Shown here piece after piece: positions 26,563-34,768 of a stretch of DNA of 64,000 nucleotides. The DNA is from Candidatus Moanabacter tarae (GTDB lineage Bacteria > Verrucomicrobiota > Verrucomicrobiia > Opitutales > UBA2987): NCBI GenBank assembly GCA_003226295.1, contig CP029803.1, positions 1,989,001 to 2,053,000 on the forward strand, written 5' to 3'. Numbering within the stretch: the first letter of the stretch is position 1; the number at the start of each line of letters is the position of its first letter. The position numbers and the translations under genes were made by a program. The notes beneath the pieces were generated by a model. That model was not told where the DNA came from and ran no database searches. It was given only the letters and a program-made list of their open reading frames with translations.

Positions 26563-27903
26563 ATGAAAGATACAGCGACTCAAGACCTCACGGCTTCAAT
26601 CGAGGACAGCTACCGAACACAAAACCCACGATCGGAGGAACTTTTTGAGCGTGCATGCAAATCGATGCCGGGAGGGGCCAAGGGTGCCTACTACCACGCG
26701 CCCTTTCCTCTGACCATGGACCGAGGTGAAGGATGCTATCTATGGGATGTTGACGGACACAAGTACCTAGACTTTGCAACTCATCACACTACTCAAGTTC
26801 TCGGACACAAGCATCCCGCGGTGATGAAAGCCGTTCAAGACCAGTTGGACAAGGGCAGCGCTCTTGGTGCAGCGGTTGGAATTGAGGCAGATATGTGCGA
26901 GGAACTATGTCGCAGGGTTCCTTCGTTGGACAAGGTTCGATTTTGTAATTCGGGTACTGAAGCCACTCTACACCTTATCCGTCTTGCTCGTGGGTTCAGT
27001 AGGCGTTCCAAGATCGCAAAGTTCGAAGGTGGATATCACGGAAGCCACGACGTAGTGGAGGTAAGCTCTGCTTCGCCTTTAGACAAAGCGGGATCGGAAA
27101 CTGCTCCCAACTCTGTCCCATCGACCGGAGGGATGTCACCTAACGTAGCTAGTGAAGTTCTGACTCTTCCCTACAACGATGAAGCATCCGTGGAGCATCT
27201 CATCGCCCAGCATCATGGAGAGTTAGCATGTGTAATCTTCGACCCTAAGGCAGGAATAGTGCCCCAAAGAAAAGAATTCGCCAAGTTTCTCCGAGAGATT
27301 ACTAGGAAGTACGATCTCCTACTCATACTCGATGAAATCGTAGGTTTCCGGATGGGTTTCGGTGGATTACAAGAGCACTATGATATTGAGCCCGATTTAA
27401 CGTCATATGGCAAGGTTGTTGGCGGGGGATTTCCAGTTGGAGCCTTTGGGGGAAGGGCAGACATCATGGATCTACTTGATAGCAGAAAAGGCGGCACGGG
27501 CATGTTTCAAAGCGGTTCATTCAGCGCTAATCCAATCACCATGGCCGCCGGATATGCTACCCTCAAAGAGCTAACTCCTGAAGCCTTTGAACACCTTAAC
27601 CGCTTAGGCAAACAAGTAGTTGAGGGACTAAACCGCCTTTTCGAACGTAGGGGCGTAGCTGCCCAAGCGGTAAATACGGGCTCGGTCTTTAGCATCCATT
27701 TCAGCAAAGAGAAAGTCGTTAACTATCGAACCATGGCTCGTTCAGACAAAGCAATGGCCCATCGGGTCTACCTCGCTCTTCTTGCGGAAGGGTATTTCCT
27801 TACTGATGGATTAATCATGAATGCCTTCTCTCTCCCCACCCAAGAGAGCCATATCAATGGTTTGATTGAGGCTGTGGGACGCTCCGTTAAACGGGCAAGT
27901 TAA
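26563..27903 (+). CDS. Class III PLP aminotransferase, GSA-aminomutase-like (not hemL)
   Basis: A 446-residue PLP enzyme of the glutamate-1-semialdehyde aminomutase/aminotransferase group. Asp257 (LILDEIVGFR) and the Schiff-base Lys284 (SYGKVVGGG) are in place, as is the [17 protein letters not shown] block near 128-144. The genuine hemL is at 50784-52061, so this copy probably has another job. It differs by an extended N-terminus and an acidic/Ser-rich insert near 169-195. Related enzymes handle amino sugars, beta-amino acids or act in secondary metabolism. An AAGGATAG ribosome binding site supports the ATG at 26563. Confidence 0.85.
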   Translation: MKDTATQDLTASIEDSYRTQNPRSEELFERACKSMPGGAKGAYYHAPFPLTMDRGEGCYLWDVDGHKYLDFATHHTTQVLGHKHPAVMKAVQDQLDKGSALGAAVGIEADMCEELCRRVPSLDKVRFCNSGTEATLHLIRLARGFSRRSKIAKFEGGYHGSHDVVEVSSASPLDKAGSETAPNSVPSTGGMSPNVASEVLTLPYNDEASVEHLIAQHHGELACVIFDPKAGIVPQRKEFAKFLREITRKYDLLLILDEIVGFRMGFGGLQEHYDIEPDLTSYGKVVGGGFPVGAFGGRADIMDLLDSRKGGTGMFQSGSFSANPITMAAGYATLKELTPEAFEHLNRLGKQVVEGLNRLFERRGVAAQAVNTGSVFSIHFSKEKVVNYRTMARSDKAMAHRVYLALLAEGYFLTDGLIMNAFSLPTQESHINGLIEAVGRSVKRAS

Positions 27904-27960
27904 TCATGAATCCGGAGGCGACAGAAAAATTTTCCTCTGCGCTTCACACCCATCCTAATA

Positions 27961-28725
27961 ATGCCTTCCCTCTACATCATCCTCGGAGCTGCCGGATCCG
28001 GCCGACGTGAAATCCTGCTCAATCTCGTCGAGACAATCAATCAAGACGAACCGTCAACCGTAGCCCTTTTTATCAATCGCAATGAACCTTCTTCACCGCT
28101 AGACAAAAGACTTCATCTACCTCCAAAACACCATTGTCTCGACTGGGAGTTTCAGGACAATTCAAAGATTGTCTCGGACTCGATTCCTTCCTCTACATCT
28201 GCAGTTTTTTTCCTCACAGAGGGGCAAACCAATCCCGTCGATCAGATCGAAGACCTAAAATCTTGGATCATGCAAAACAACCTGGACCTAGCTCGGATCA
28301 TCGCAGTGGTCAACTGTCAGCTCTGCTACCATCAACCGGCTGCGAGGGCCTGGTTTCAATGCTGCATACACTTCGCCGATATTGTCCTCCTAAACAAACG
28401 CTCCGATGTACCTAACCAATGGGTCAAAGCATTTCTGGATTCCTACGAAAAAGACCGCTATCCCTGCCTGTTTCATTACGTGAAGAAAGGAAAAGTTAAC
28501 CTGCCAGAAATAGTCCTATTTCCCGAGGCCCGACGTCTCTCTCTCATCTTCGACGACCTCGAAGCACCCTTCCCATCGGATATTGAAATCGAAGGCAATC
28601 TCCACCCCGACAAAGAAAACAATGAATTAAATCTGGACTCTGATCTTTATCTTGCTCGGTATCCTAACGGCCGAAGAGTGAAGAGGATTCCAGACATTAA
28701 AAGTTTGCTTCAGCCCAAATCCTGA
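27961..28725 (+). CDS. CobW-like (G3E GTPase-related) protein with degenerate P-loop
   Basis: A 254-residue protein resembling the GTPase domain of the CobW/G3E metallochaperone family. Residues 8-16 read GAAGSGRRE, where the family has GxxGxGKT, so the nucleotide-binding Lys is replaced by Arg. A region near 115-150 (IAVVNCQLCYHQ, then FADIVLLNKRSDV) matches the VD...ADxxLLNK.D pattern, including the NKxD base-recognition box in altered form. The metal-binding CxCC motif of active members is not found. It may be a non-hydrolysing or regulatory paralog. Its neighbours give no functional clue. Confidence 0.55.
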   Translation: MPSLYIILGAAGSGRREILLNLVETINQDEPSTVALFINRNEPSSPLDKRLHLPPKHHCLDWEFQDNSKIVSDSIPSSTSAVFFLTEGQTNPVDQIEDLKSWIMQNNLDLARIIAVVNCQLCYHQPAARAWFQCCIHFADIVLLNKRSDVPNQWVKAFLDSYEKDRYPCLFHYVKKGKVNLPEIVLFPEARRLSLIFDDLEAPFPSDIEIEGNLHPDKENNELNLDSDLYLARYPNGRRVKRIPDIKSLLQPKS

Positions 28726-29090
28726 ATGGGTTGCCAACGCTATTACCAGTTTTCTCCTCAAGTCTATTATCGCAATCAAGCCACTCCATCAACAATCGGC
28801 AGTTTGGAAACTTGGAATACCCAAGGTGACGATGAAGGTCCGACCCAGACAACCAACTGATCGGCACCAAAATTGTTGATGAACTTCACGACAGAAGTGC
28901 CTAGAATTCCCAGAAGAAAATATGAGAACTAAGTGTGACTCACATCAAAGGAATTGATGAAAGCCCAGATGTTCTACCGGTCTCCAAGTTTCATTTGCTT
29001 TTCCTGTTGTCACTCATTTATATTTCCAGCATAATTCGGGCCTTGCGCCATTTTTTCTCTGACTTAGTCTTCCCTTTCTCTTCCTTCACT
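28726..29090. other. Gene-free stretch upstream of the tRNA gene, 365 bp
   Basis: No ORF with protein character and no hairpin of note. The last 60 bases before the tRNA are pyrimidine-rich (CTCTGACTTAGTCTTCCCTT); no clear -35/-10 pair was found. Confidence 0.45.
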
Positions 29091-29175
29091 GCCCAGGTGG
29101 TGGAATTGGTAGACACGCATGATTCAGGTTCATGTGCCGCGAGGTGTGGGGGTTCGAGTCCCCCCCTGGGCACCA
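29091..29175 (+). tRNA. tRNA-Leu (anticodon CAG)
   Basis: A type II tRNA of 85 nt including an encoded CCA. Acceptor arms GCCCAGG and CCTGGGC pair completely, with discriminator A. The D-arm has GGTAGAC, the anticodon stem CATGA/TCATG closes the loop TTCAGGT with anticodon CAG (reads CUG), a long variable arm (GCCGCGAGGTGT region) follows, and the T-arm is GGGGG-TTCGAGT-CCCCC. The long variable arm is the mark of tRNA-Leu. No integrase or attachment-site duplication is seen near its 3' end. Confidence 0.96.
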
Positions 29176-29323
29176 AAAGATATTATTTGGATAAGAGAAT
29201 GAAAGATTGCTTTAATCTGGCTCGGATCAACTAGTTCCTTAGTGTCCTCCTGGCACCCTCCCTCGTGGCTACTGCTGTGCTAGATGTTCGATTATTTAAA
29301 TTCTATTTTAGAAGAGATTAACC

Positions 29324-30235
29324 ATGACACAAAAAGATGTCGCGTTAAAACGCCATCCTCTGAATCGACCTCCCATCGAAGGCGTCATCGCTCTTCTCTT
29401 CACCCCTTTTAGCAAAGAAACCAAAAGAATTGATTTGAAGAGCCTAAGGCGGGAGGTGGATTTTGTCTTAGATGCTGGAGTCTCGGCCGTTGTGGCTTGC
29501 GGTAAGGCTGGCGAGTTCGAGAGCATGACTCCGGGTGAAAGCGAACAAGTACTGGACTGTGTTCTGAAACATGTGGGCGGACGGGTCCCAGTTGGTATGG
29601 GGATTATCAGTGTCGACCTGGATCGTGGGAAAGAAACAGCTGAGACTGCAGCTCAAACCGGAGCTGACTTCGCGATGGTGAAAAAATTCTCTAAGAAAAA
29701 TCTTCCAGAATTTTTTGGAGAAATTACAGAACGCATTCCGGTGATGTTATACGATCAAACGAACGAGGGAAACCTCGATGTCGAAACCGAATTTCTACCC
29801 CTAGTCAGGGAGTTCAATCAAATCATAGCCGCTAAGATCAGTGGAAACGTCTATTCTTTTGGGCACATCAAGGAAGAGGTTCCAGACATCCCGTTGATTT
29901 GCGGCTGGGACGTATTTTCACTGATGGCGTACCTCTCTGGCTCAGACGGTGTGGTTGCAGGGAGCGCGTCCTTCATGCCCGATCGGGAAGTGGAACTACA
30001 TCGCTTAGCGCAGGCTAAACTCTGGGACGAAGCTCGCAAACTCTTTTACGATGAGATGCTGCCTTTTATCTCATTCGCAACTCCTGACCCCTATGCATTT
30101 TCAGTCAGCAAGTTGGTTCTTCACTGGCTGGGAATCTTCGATTCCCCACTCACCCGTCCCCCTTATGCTAACGCCCCGGACTGGATGCAAGAGGAGCTGC
30201 GGATCCTGGCTCTTCGGATGGGACTAACGAATTAG
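29324..30235 (+). CDS. DapA/NanA-family lyase (class I pyruvate aldolase)
   Basis: A 303-residue TIM-barrel enzyme of the dihydrodipicolinate synthase/N-acetylneuraminate lyase family, which forms a Schiff base with pyruvate. Key places are CGKAGEFESM (59-68, the GTTGE box in altered form), Tyr143 in MLYDQTNEG and the Schiff-base Lys171 in IIAAKISGNV. The YDQT reading in place of YNxP indicates a 2-keto-acid aldolase or dehydratase other than DapA itself. It heads a rightward set with a creatininase, a sialidase-like protein and an M20 hydrolase. Substrate unknown; a NanA-like or KDG-like role would fit. Confidence 0.83.
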   Translation: MTQKDVALKRHPLNRPPIEGVIALLFTPFSKETKRIDLKSLRREVDFVLDAGVSAVVACGKAGEFESMTPGESEQVLDCVLKHVGGRVPVGMGIISVDLDRGKETAETAAQTGADFAMVKKFSKKNLPEFFGEITERIPVMLYDQTNEGNLDVETEFLPLVREFNQIIAAKISGNVYSFGHIKEEVPDIPLICGWDVFSLMAYLSGSDGVVAGSASFMPDREVELHRLAQAKLWDEARKLFYDEMLPFISFATPDPYAFSVSKLVLHWLGIFDSPLTRPPYANAPDWMQEELRILALRMGLTN

Positions 30236-30448
30236 AAAGAGAGATACTGATCCACAAAAAAGAACAATTATATCATATCTATGGAAGGTCTAGAATAGAC
30301 CTTGTGTAAGAACCAAATTAACCACTAATTATTTCTGAACTTAGTGACCTGTTTGTATTACTCCTATTTAGATTATGCGCAATCTGTGGGACGTATTGTC
30401 TAAAAACATATTCGAAATGCCCACTCCGGGTAGATCTTGTTAGATTGT

Positions 30449-31210
30449 ATGTTGGACTCGAACAATACTTCAGCTGAAATCGAAGCATCTTCAGTTGATA
30501 CCGCTGTCCTACCAGTGGGTGCTATCGAACAACATGGACCTCACCTTCCAATTTCGGCAGACTGGAGGCAAGCCGAAGCCATAGGCTATGGCGTTGCGGA
30601 ACGGCTCGATGCGTTTCTCCTGCCCGCACTCCCATTTGGAAACTCGGAGTCGCATTCTGGTTTCCGTGGTTCTATTACGATCCGACCAAAAACGCTGCAA
30701 GCTTTGGTTACCGATACTTTACTATCACTTTTTGACCAGGAATTCCGGAATGTCGTGGTCATCAATACCCACGGCGGCAATCTTGTACTAAAACTCGCAG
30801 TCCGAGCCGTGAATATGAACCGATCTTCCAGCCGCGCCTTGCTCGTTTTTCCTCCCCTGCTGGCGGCTCAGCGGTTATCCAATATTTTCCCACGGTTCGG
30901 TGATGAAATGCATGCGGGAGATCTGGAAACATCACTGATGCTGCATCTAACTCCCGATGAAGTGCGGGCAGGCGCAATCAACCACGTACCTGATGTGTCA
31001 CCAGAATTCTTCGACTACGCCCCAATGAAAAAATACTGTCCTGACGGTGTATGGGGTCGAGCGGCACAGGCGACCGCGGAGAAAGGCCGGCAGGCTCTAC
31101 AAATCATGATCGATGAGACGGTCAGCCATATTGAAGCCACCTGTAAGAGACTAGAAGACTTGAATAAAGAGAATCAAACCGCAGATTCCCCAAATGCAGA
31201 ATCTCATTAA
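30449..31210 (+). CDS. Creatininase-family amidohydrolase 2
   Basis: A metal-dependent amidohydrolase of about 253 residues, shorter than the copy at 25215. Blocks are LPVGAIEQHGPHLPISADW near residues 22-40, VVINTHGGN near 110 and GDEMHAGDLETSLML near 150. The metal-binding Glu, His and Asp are present. The ATG at 30449 is preferred over a TTG four codons upstream. A C-terminal Glu/Asn-rich tail follows the fold. It is the second of a probable four-gene set (29324-33494). Substrate unknown. Confidence 0.84.
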   Translation: MLDSNNTSAEIEASSVDTAVLPVGAIEQHGPHLPISADWRQAEAIGYGVAERLDAFLLPALPFGNSESHSGFRGSITIRPKTLQALVTDTLLSLFDQEFRNVVVINTHGGNLVLKLAVRAVNMNRSSSRALLVFPPLLAAQRLSNIFPRFGDEMHAGDLETSLMLHLTPDEVRAGAINHVPDVSPEFFDYAPMKKYCPDGVWGRAAQATAEKGRQALQIMIDETVSHIEATCKRLEDLNKENQTADSPNAESH

Positions 31211-31244
31211 TCTACGTTTTTCCGCGATTAATTGAGAGACTATT

Positions 31245-31304
31245 ATGGATTTTACTTTTGACAGTATCAAGGATCACTTCGGTCAGCCAGTTTCGTTCTA
31301 TTAA
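31245..31304 (+). CDS. Possible 19-aa leader peptide before the sialidase-like gene
   Basis: An ATG frame of 19 codons (MDFTFDSIKDHFGQPVSFY) whose TAA ends one base before the ATG of the sialidase-like gene, with GAGAG in front. It may be a leader for coupled translation, a remnant of a gene end, or chance. No other support. Confidence 0.2.
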   Translation: MDFTFDSIKDHFGQPVSFY

Positions 31305-31305
31305 A

Positions 31306-32325
31306 ATGGCAAACCTACCTCTTACTATTCTCGATCGGTTCGTCATCGCAGCCGGTCCTGATTCCCGATCTCGAGTATTTGCTGGAGTCCATCTCTTGCC
31401 TAATGGAGAGCTTATCGTTGGCTACAGGGATGGGACAGATCATCTTAAAACCGATGATGGAGCAATTATGATAAAGCGCTCGCCCGACAGTGGTCGGACT
31501 TGGAGCAACCAAGTCGCAGTTTGTGCGATTCCCGGTTGGGATTGCTCTGGCGCCAACCGGATTTTGCAGCTAGAAAATGGCCAGTTGTTAATGTTTGTCT
31601 TTCAAGCTAAATGGCAAACAACGAACAGCGGCCCTCCCCTTCGCGAATCCCACGTTTATACCTCTCGCTCGTCAGATGGAGGGCGAACCTGGTCCGAGTT
31701 TGGAACGGAAGTAAAGCTTTTTGATGGCTGGACCGAACCATACGCCCATGGTGACCTGCTCCTTGCAGATGATGGAAACTGGTTACTGCCGGCGCACGGT
31801 TCTGACAGTATAGGTGGTAGGACTTATTCAACGTTAGCCATATCTGCAGATAGAGGCCAGACATGGGTTCGCCGTGGAATTATCGCCTCAGCGGAAGGTG
31901 TCAACTTTTATGAAACGGATTTGATCAGATTGGAAAATGGTCGACTCTTAGGAGTTATCCGGACGGACGATCCACCCTTCAACACCTACCAAGCCTATTC
32001 CAACGACGACGGCCACAGTTGGAGTGACCCAACCCCGACAGGCTTCCGTGGTCCCACACCAAGGCTTTTTCAACTGAACAACGGTGCCCTAATATGCGCA
32101 TACCGTGATCGGGATCCAGAACGTCCGGGCGTTAGCTACAGCATAAGCGTAGACGTTGGCCAAGAATGGCGATTTATTGGGCAGCTTTACGAGTCGATCG
32201 ACTGGAATTGCGGCTACCCAGACATGGTTCGACTGCCGAACAACGAAATCTTCTGTGTGTTCTATACGGCTTATTGCAATGGAAATTCAGAAATCCACGG
32301 CTTACTTTTGCGAGATAATACATGA
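31306..32325 (+). CDS. Sialidase/BNR-repeat family glycosidase-like protein
   Basis: A six-bladed beta-propeller of about 339 residues with Asp-box repeats: SPDSGRTW, SSDGGRTW, SADRGQTW, SNDDGHSW and a weaker SVDVGQEW. Such proteins include exo-alpha-sialidases and related glycosidases. The Arg of the sialidase F/YRIP box is not recognised clearly (GVHLLPNGELIVGYRDG lies where it would be). The ATG at 31306 is chosen because it directly precedes the first strand; a TTG 16 codons earlier is possible. There is no signal peptide, so its role may be cytoplasmic. Its last four bases overlap the M20 gene (ATGA), indicating coupled translation. Confidence 0.78.
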   Translation: MANLPLTILDRFVIAAGPDSRSRVFAGVHLLPNGELIVGYRDGTDHLKTDDGAIMIKRSPDSGRTWSNQVAVCAIPGWDCSGANRILQLENGQLLMFVFQAKWQTTNSGPPLRESHVYTSRSSDGGRTWSEFGTEVKLFDGWTEPYAHGDLLLADDGNWLLPAHGSDSIGGRTYSTLAISADRGQTWVRRGIIASAEGVNFYETDLIRLENGRLLGVIRTDDPPFNTYQAYSNDDGHSWSDPTPTGFRGPTPRLFQLNNGALICAYRDRDPERPGVSYSISVDVGQEWRFIGQLYESIDWNCGYPDMVRLPNNEIFCVFYTAYCNGNSEIHGLLLRDNT

Positions 32326-33494
32326 CCCCTACCCTTCCTCCAAATACCCTATCTAACGATTCGATTGCGGTCTCTCTGACTCAAGAGATGGTTCGGACAT
32401 CAACCGTCAATCCCCCGGGGAATGAGCGTCCTCTGGCTGAGCGTCTACAACAGGTGATGCACAGGTCGGGACTAACCACAAAACTGTATCCTCTCTCACC
32501 GGAAAGGGCCAGCGTGGTAGGGAAACTGTCGGGCAACGGAAGTCGGCCAGCATTTGCCATGGTCGGTCATATTGATACCGTCCCAACCGGTAATCTTTCC
32601 TGGAGTTTTGACCCCTTTTCTGGTGATATCTCTAATGGGGAGGTGCGAGGCCGCGGTGCATCTGATATGAAAGGTGGGACGGCTGCGATGATAGGGGCGG
32701 CCATCGCAGTAGCCCGTTCCAAAGTGGAGTTACAGGGCGACCTTATCGTCGCATGTACAGCCGGAGAGGAGGTTGACTGTGTTGGAGCCATTGATCTGCT
32801 AAGCCAGGAAGTCTTTCAGGATGTGTCTGCCATGCTATTGCCGGAACCGACCAAGATGGCGGTGTGGCATGCCGAGAAAGGATCACTCTGGCTTAATATT
32901 GTTACCTACGGCAAAACTGCTCATGGTTCGATGCCTCATAAAGGTCACAATGCTATCGATCAAATGATGATGATTCTCCCGAAGATTCAAAAATTCCCTT
33001 TCAAGAAATCTATCCACCCCTTACTCGGATCGCCAACAGTAAATATCGGAACCATCGCCGGGGGCACGAAAGTCAATGTTGTTCCTGATCGTTGCGAAGC
33101 AGTAGTTGACCTACGAACACTACCCGGAGAAGACCATAACGAAATAGTCCACCAATTACAGCACCTCGCTAATTACAATGGTCCATCAAATGTACCGTCA
33201 CTAGAGTTCACGGTATTAGCGGATCGGCCGGCGGTAGAAACCGACCCGGATGATCCTTTTATCGGCTCCGTCATTGAAGCTGTCAGCTCAGTTACGGAAC
33301 AAGAGGTAGAAGTCGGGACTGCACCCTATTTTTCCGACGCAGCCGTGCTAATACCGAAGCTTAATATTCCAATGGTACTATGTGGACCCGGGCGCCCGGA
33401 ACTCGCACACCAACCCGAGGAATACGTAGAAGTGAAACGGGTCATTCAGGCAGAAAAAGCATATGAGATCCTGATTAGAAACTTATTGGGATGA
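32322..33494 (+). CDS. M20-family metallohydrolase (ArgE/DapE/ACY1 type)
   Basis: A 390-residue zinc amidohydrolase/peptidase. Active-site blocks are MVGHIDTVP (His83, Asp85), GRGASDMKGG (Asp115) and TAGEEVDCVG (Glu149, Glu150), with the lid-domain DLRTLPGEDHNE and a C-terminal His in PELAHQPEEYVE (metal ligand). The family removes acyl groups from N-acyl amino acids or cleaves dipeptides. It starts inside the stop of the sialidase-like gene (ATGA overlap), so the two are certainly co-transcribed if expressed. The pairing suggests release and deacylation of a glycan or peptide-linked sugar, which is inference. Confidence 0.9.
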   Translation: MTPTLPPNTLSNDSIAVSLTQEMVRTSTVNPPGNERPLAERLQQVMHRSGLTTKLYPLSPERASVVGKLSGNGSRPAFAMVGHIDTVPTGNLSWSFDPFSGDISNGEVRGRGASDMKGGTAAMIGAAIAVARSKVELQGDLIVACTAGEEVDCVGAIDLLSQEVFQDVSAMLLPEPTKMAVWHAEKGSLWLNIVTYGKTAHGSMPHKGHNAIDQMMMILPKIQKFPFKKSIHPLLGSPTVNIGTIAGGTKVNVVPDRCEAVVDLRTLPGEDHNEIVHQLQHLANYNGPSNVPSLEFTVLADRPAVETDPDDPFIGSVIEAVSSVTEQEVEVGTAPYFSDAAVLIPKLNIPMVLCGPGRPELAHQPEEYVEVKRVIQAEKAYEILIRNLLG

Positions 33495-33651
33495 GTTCCG
33501 TTAGGGAAATCGGTTCCCTGAGTACTCCACAGGTGAAACTTTATTCATAAAGGGGATTTTTAGTCCCGTTAATAGACACCCTAATTTTACAGAAATACCT
33601 TTCGATAAATCGATGTAGTATATCATGCTTGACTTTAGGCGATCCAATTCC

Positions 33652-34443
33652 TCAGAAAGCAGTTGGCCTTCCTTGGGCACCATCTACCGGGATTGATGCT
33701 CCGTTGATCCAATTCGCCCGTTCGGAGGAGAGAAAAACAATCACATCCGCCACCTCGAAGTCCGTACCGAGTCGACAACTTGGGAATTCCCGACTTGTGA
33801 AAGCAGCATAGGCTTCCGGATTCTCATTCCTAAATCGCTCCCATCCACCTCCCGGGAAAAGTAACGATCCTGGACAGACCGTGTTGACACGAATGTTGTG
33901 AGGAGCCAATTCGAGAGCTAGTCCTCCAGCAAGATACATTTCGGCGGCTTTGCTGGAACCATATTGAGCACCTTCGGGAGCCGGCTTCCAGCCAGATATA
34001 GAGGCAATAGTGATAACGGAGCCTCCTCCCCGATCCTGCATGTAAGGGAAAACAGCCCGAACCGCTCGAACGGCATGAAAAAGGTTAAGGTCAAATGTGC
34101 GCCGCCAATCTTCGTCGGTGGAATCAATGAGATGCCTGGAACCGGTGCTACCACCAACGTTGTTGATCAAGATATCGACCCCTCCAAGAGCTCTCGCTGC
34201 ATTCTCAATAAAGCATTCAGTCTCTCCCTCTCGAGATACATCTGCGGTCATGCCGTAGACCTCCCCTCCATGAACACGCAGCTCTACGACAGTTCGGTCG
34301 ACCCCATCCTGTCCCCGGGCGCAGAAACCAACCTTACAACCCTCTTCGGCTAAACGAAGAGCTGTCGCCCTACCTATGCCACGACTCCCTCCTGTTACCA
34401 GCGCAACCTTGTCTCTAATCTTAAGGTCCATCGATTTATCCAC
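33652..34443 (-). CDS. Short-chain dehydrogenase/reductase
   Basis: A 263-residue NAD(P)-dependent oxidoreductase with a Rossmann fold. The cofactor box TGGSRGIG is at 17-24, NNVGG at 94-98, and the catalytic set Ser148 or Ser150, Tyr161 and Lys165 reads IASISGW...AQYGSSK. The C-terminal VDGAQGRP matches the common 3-oxoacyl-ACP-reductase-like ending. A Met at residue 5 is an alternative start. It is convergent with the M20 gene and may reduce a keto-sugar or alcohol, but the SDR family is too broad to assign a substrate. Confidence 0.88.
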   Translation of the reverse strand: MDKSMDLKIRDKVALVTGGSRGIGRATALRLAEEGCKVGFCARGQDGVDRTVVELRVHGGEVYGMTADVSREGETECFIENAARALGGVDILINNVGGSTGSRHLIDSTDEDWRRTFDLNLFHAVRAVRAVFPYMQDRGGGSVITIASISGWKPAPEGAQYGSSKAAEMYLAGGLALELAPHNIRVNTVCPGSLLFPGGGWERFRNENPEAYAAFTSREFPSCRLGTDFEVADVIVFLSSERANWINGASIPVDGAQGRPTAF

Positions 34444-34768
34444 CCTCCGAATCTAATCTTGAAGGTAATCTGATTCTACGGCCAGAGCTGTATGCCCAAG
34501 CGTGACAAGGAAATCGCGCTCGAACACACTCTCCTACAGTTAGATTTCTATCGTCAACAGTGAATATAGCTAATCTAACCTCTACTGACCACTCGCGACA
34601 AAATACATCTGATTTTGTACAGATGCAGAAATGTCGGATCTTTTCACATCACAGACTGCCAGACTTGTAGAAGAAGATAGGTTGCCCAGGCCAAGTCTCA
34701 ATGACCCCCTTAGGAAGCATAAGCGCTCCTAAGGGGGGACACGGAGGAAAGTATTTCTCGTCCTGCAA
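34444..34768. other. Gene-free stretch holding a terminator-like hairpin, 325 bp
   Basis: The region in front of the SDR start, and behind the TonB-dependent receptor gene (both leftward). It holds the strong hairpin at 34705-34737. The rest shows no ORF or operator. Confidence 0.5.
34705..34737 (-). terminator. Hairpin after the TonB-dependent receptor gene
   Basis: A perfect 11-bp stem (CCCCCTTAGGA / TCCTAAGGGGG) with an 11-nt loop, 32 bases past the receptor stop codon. No T-run follows on the minus strand, so termination would need help or the hairpin protects the mRNA end. Confidence 0.6.

Noticed and set aside
26563-27903. Second hemL
   Set aside because: The gene at 50784 fits HemL at every block; this copy diverges in the N-terminus and insert.
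29176-29323. Integration site near the tRNA-Leu 3' end
   Set aside because: No repeat of the tRNA end and no integrase found; the tRNA stands alone.
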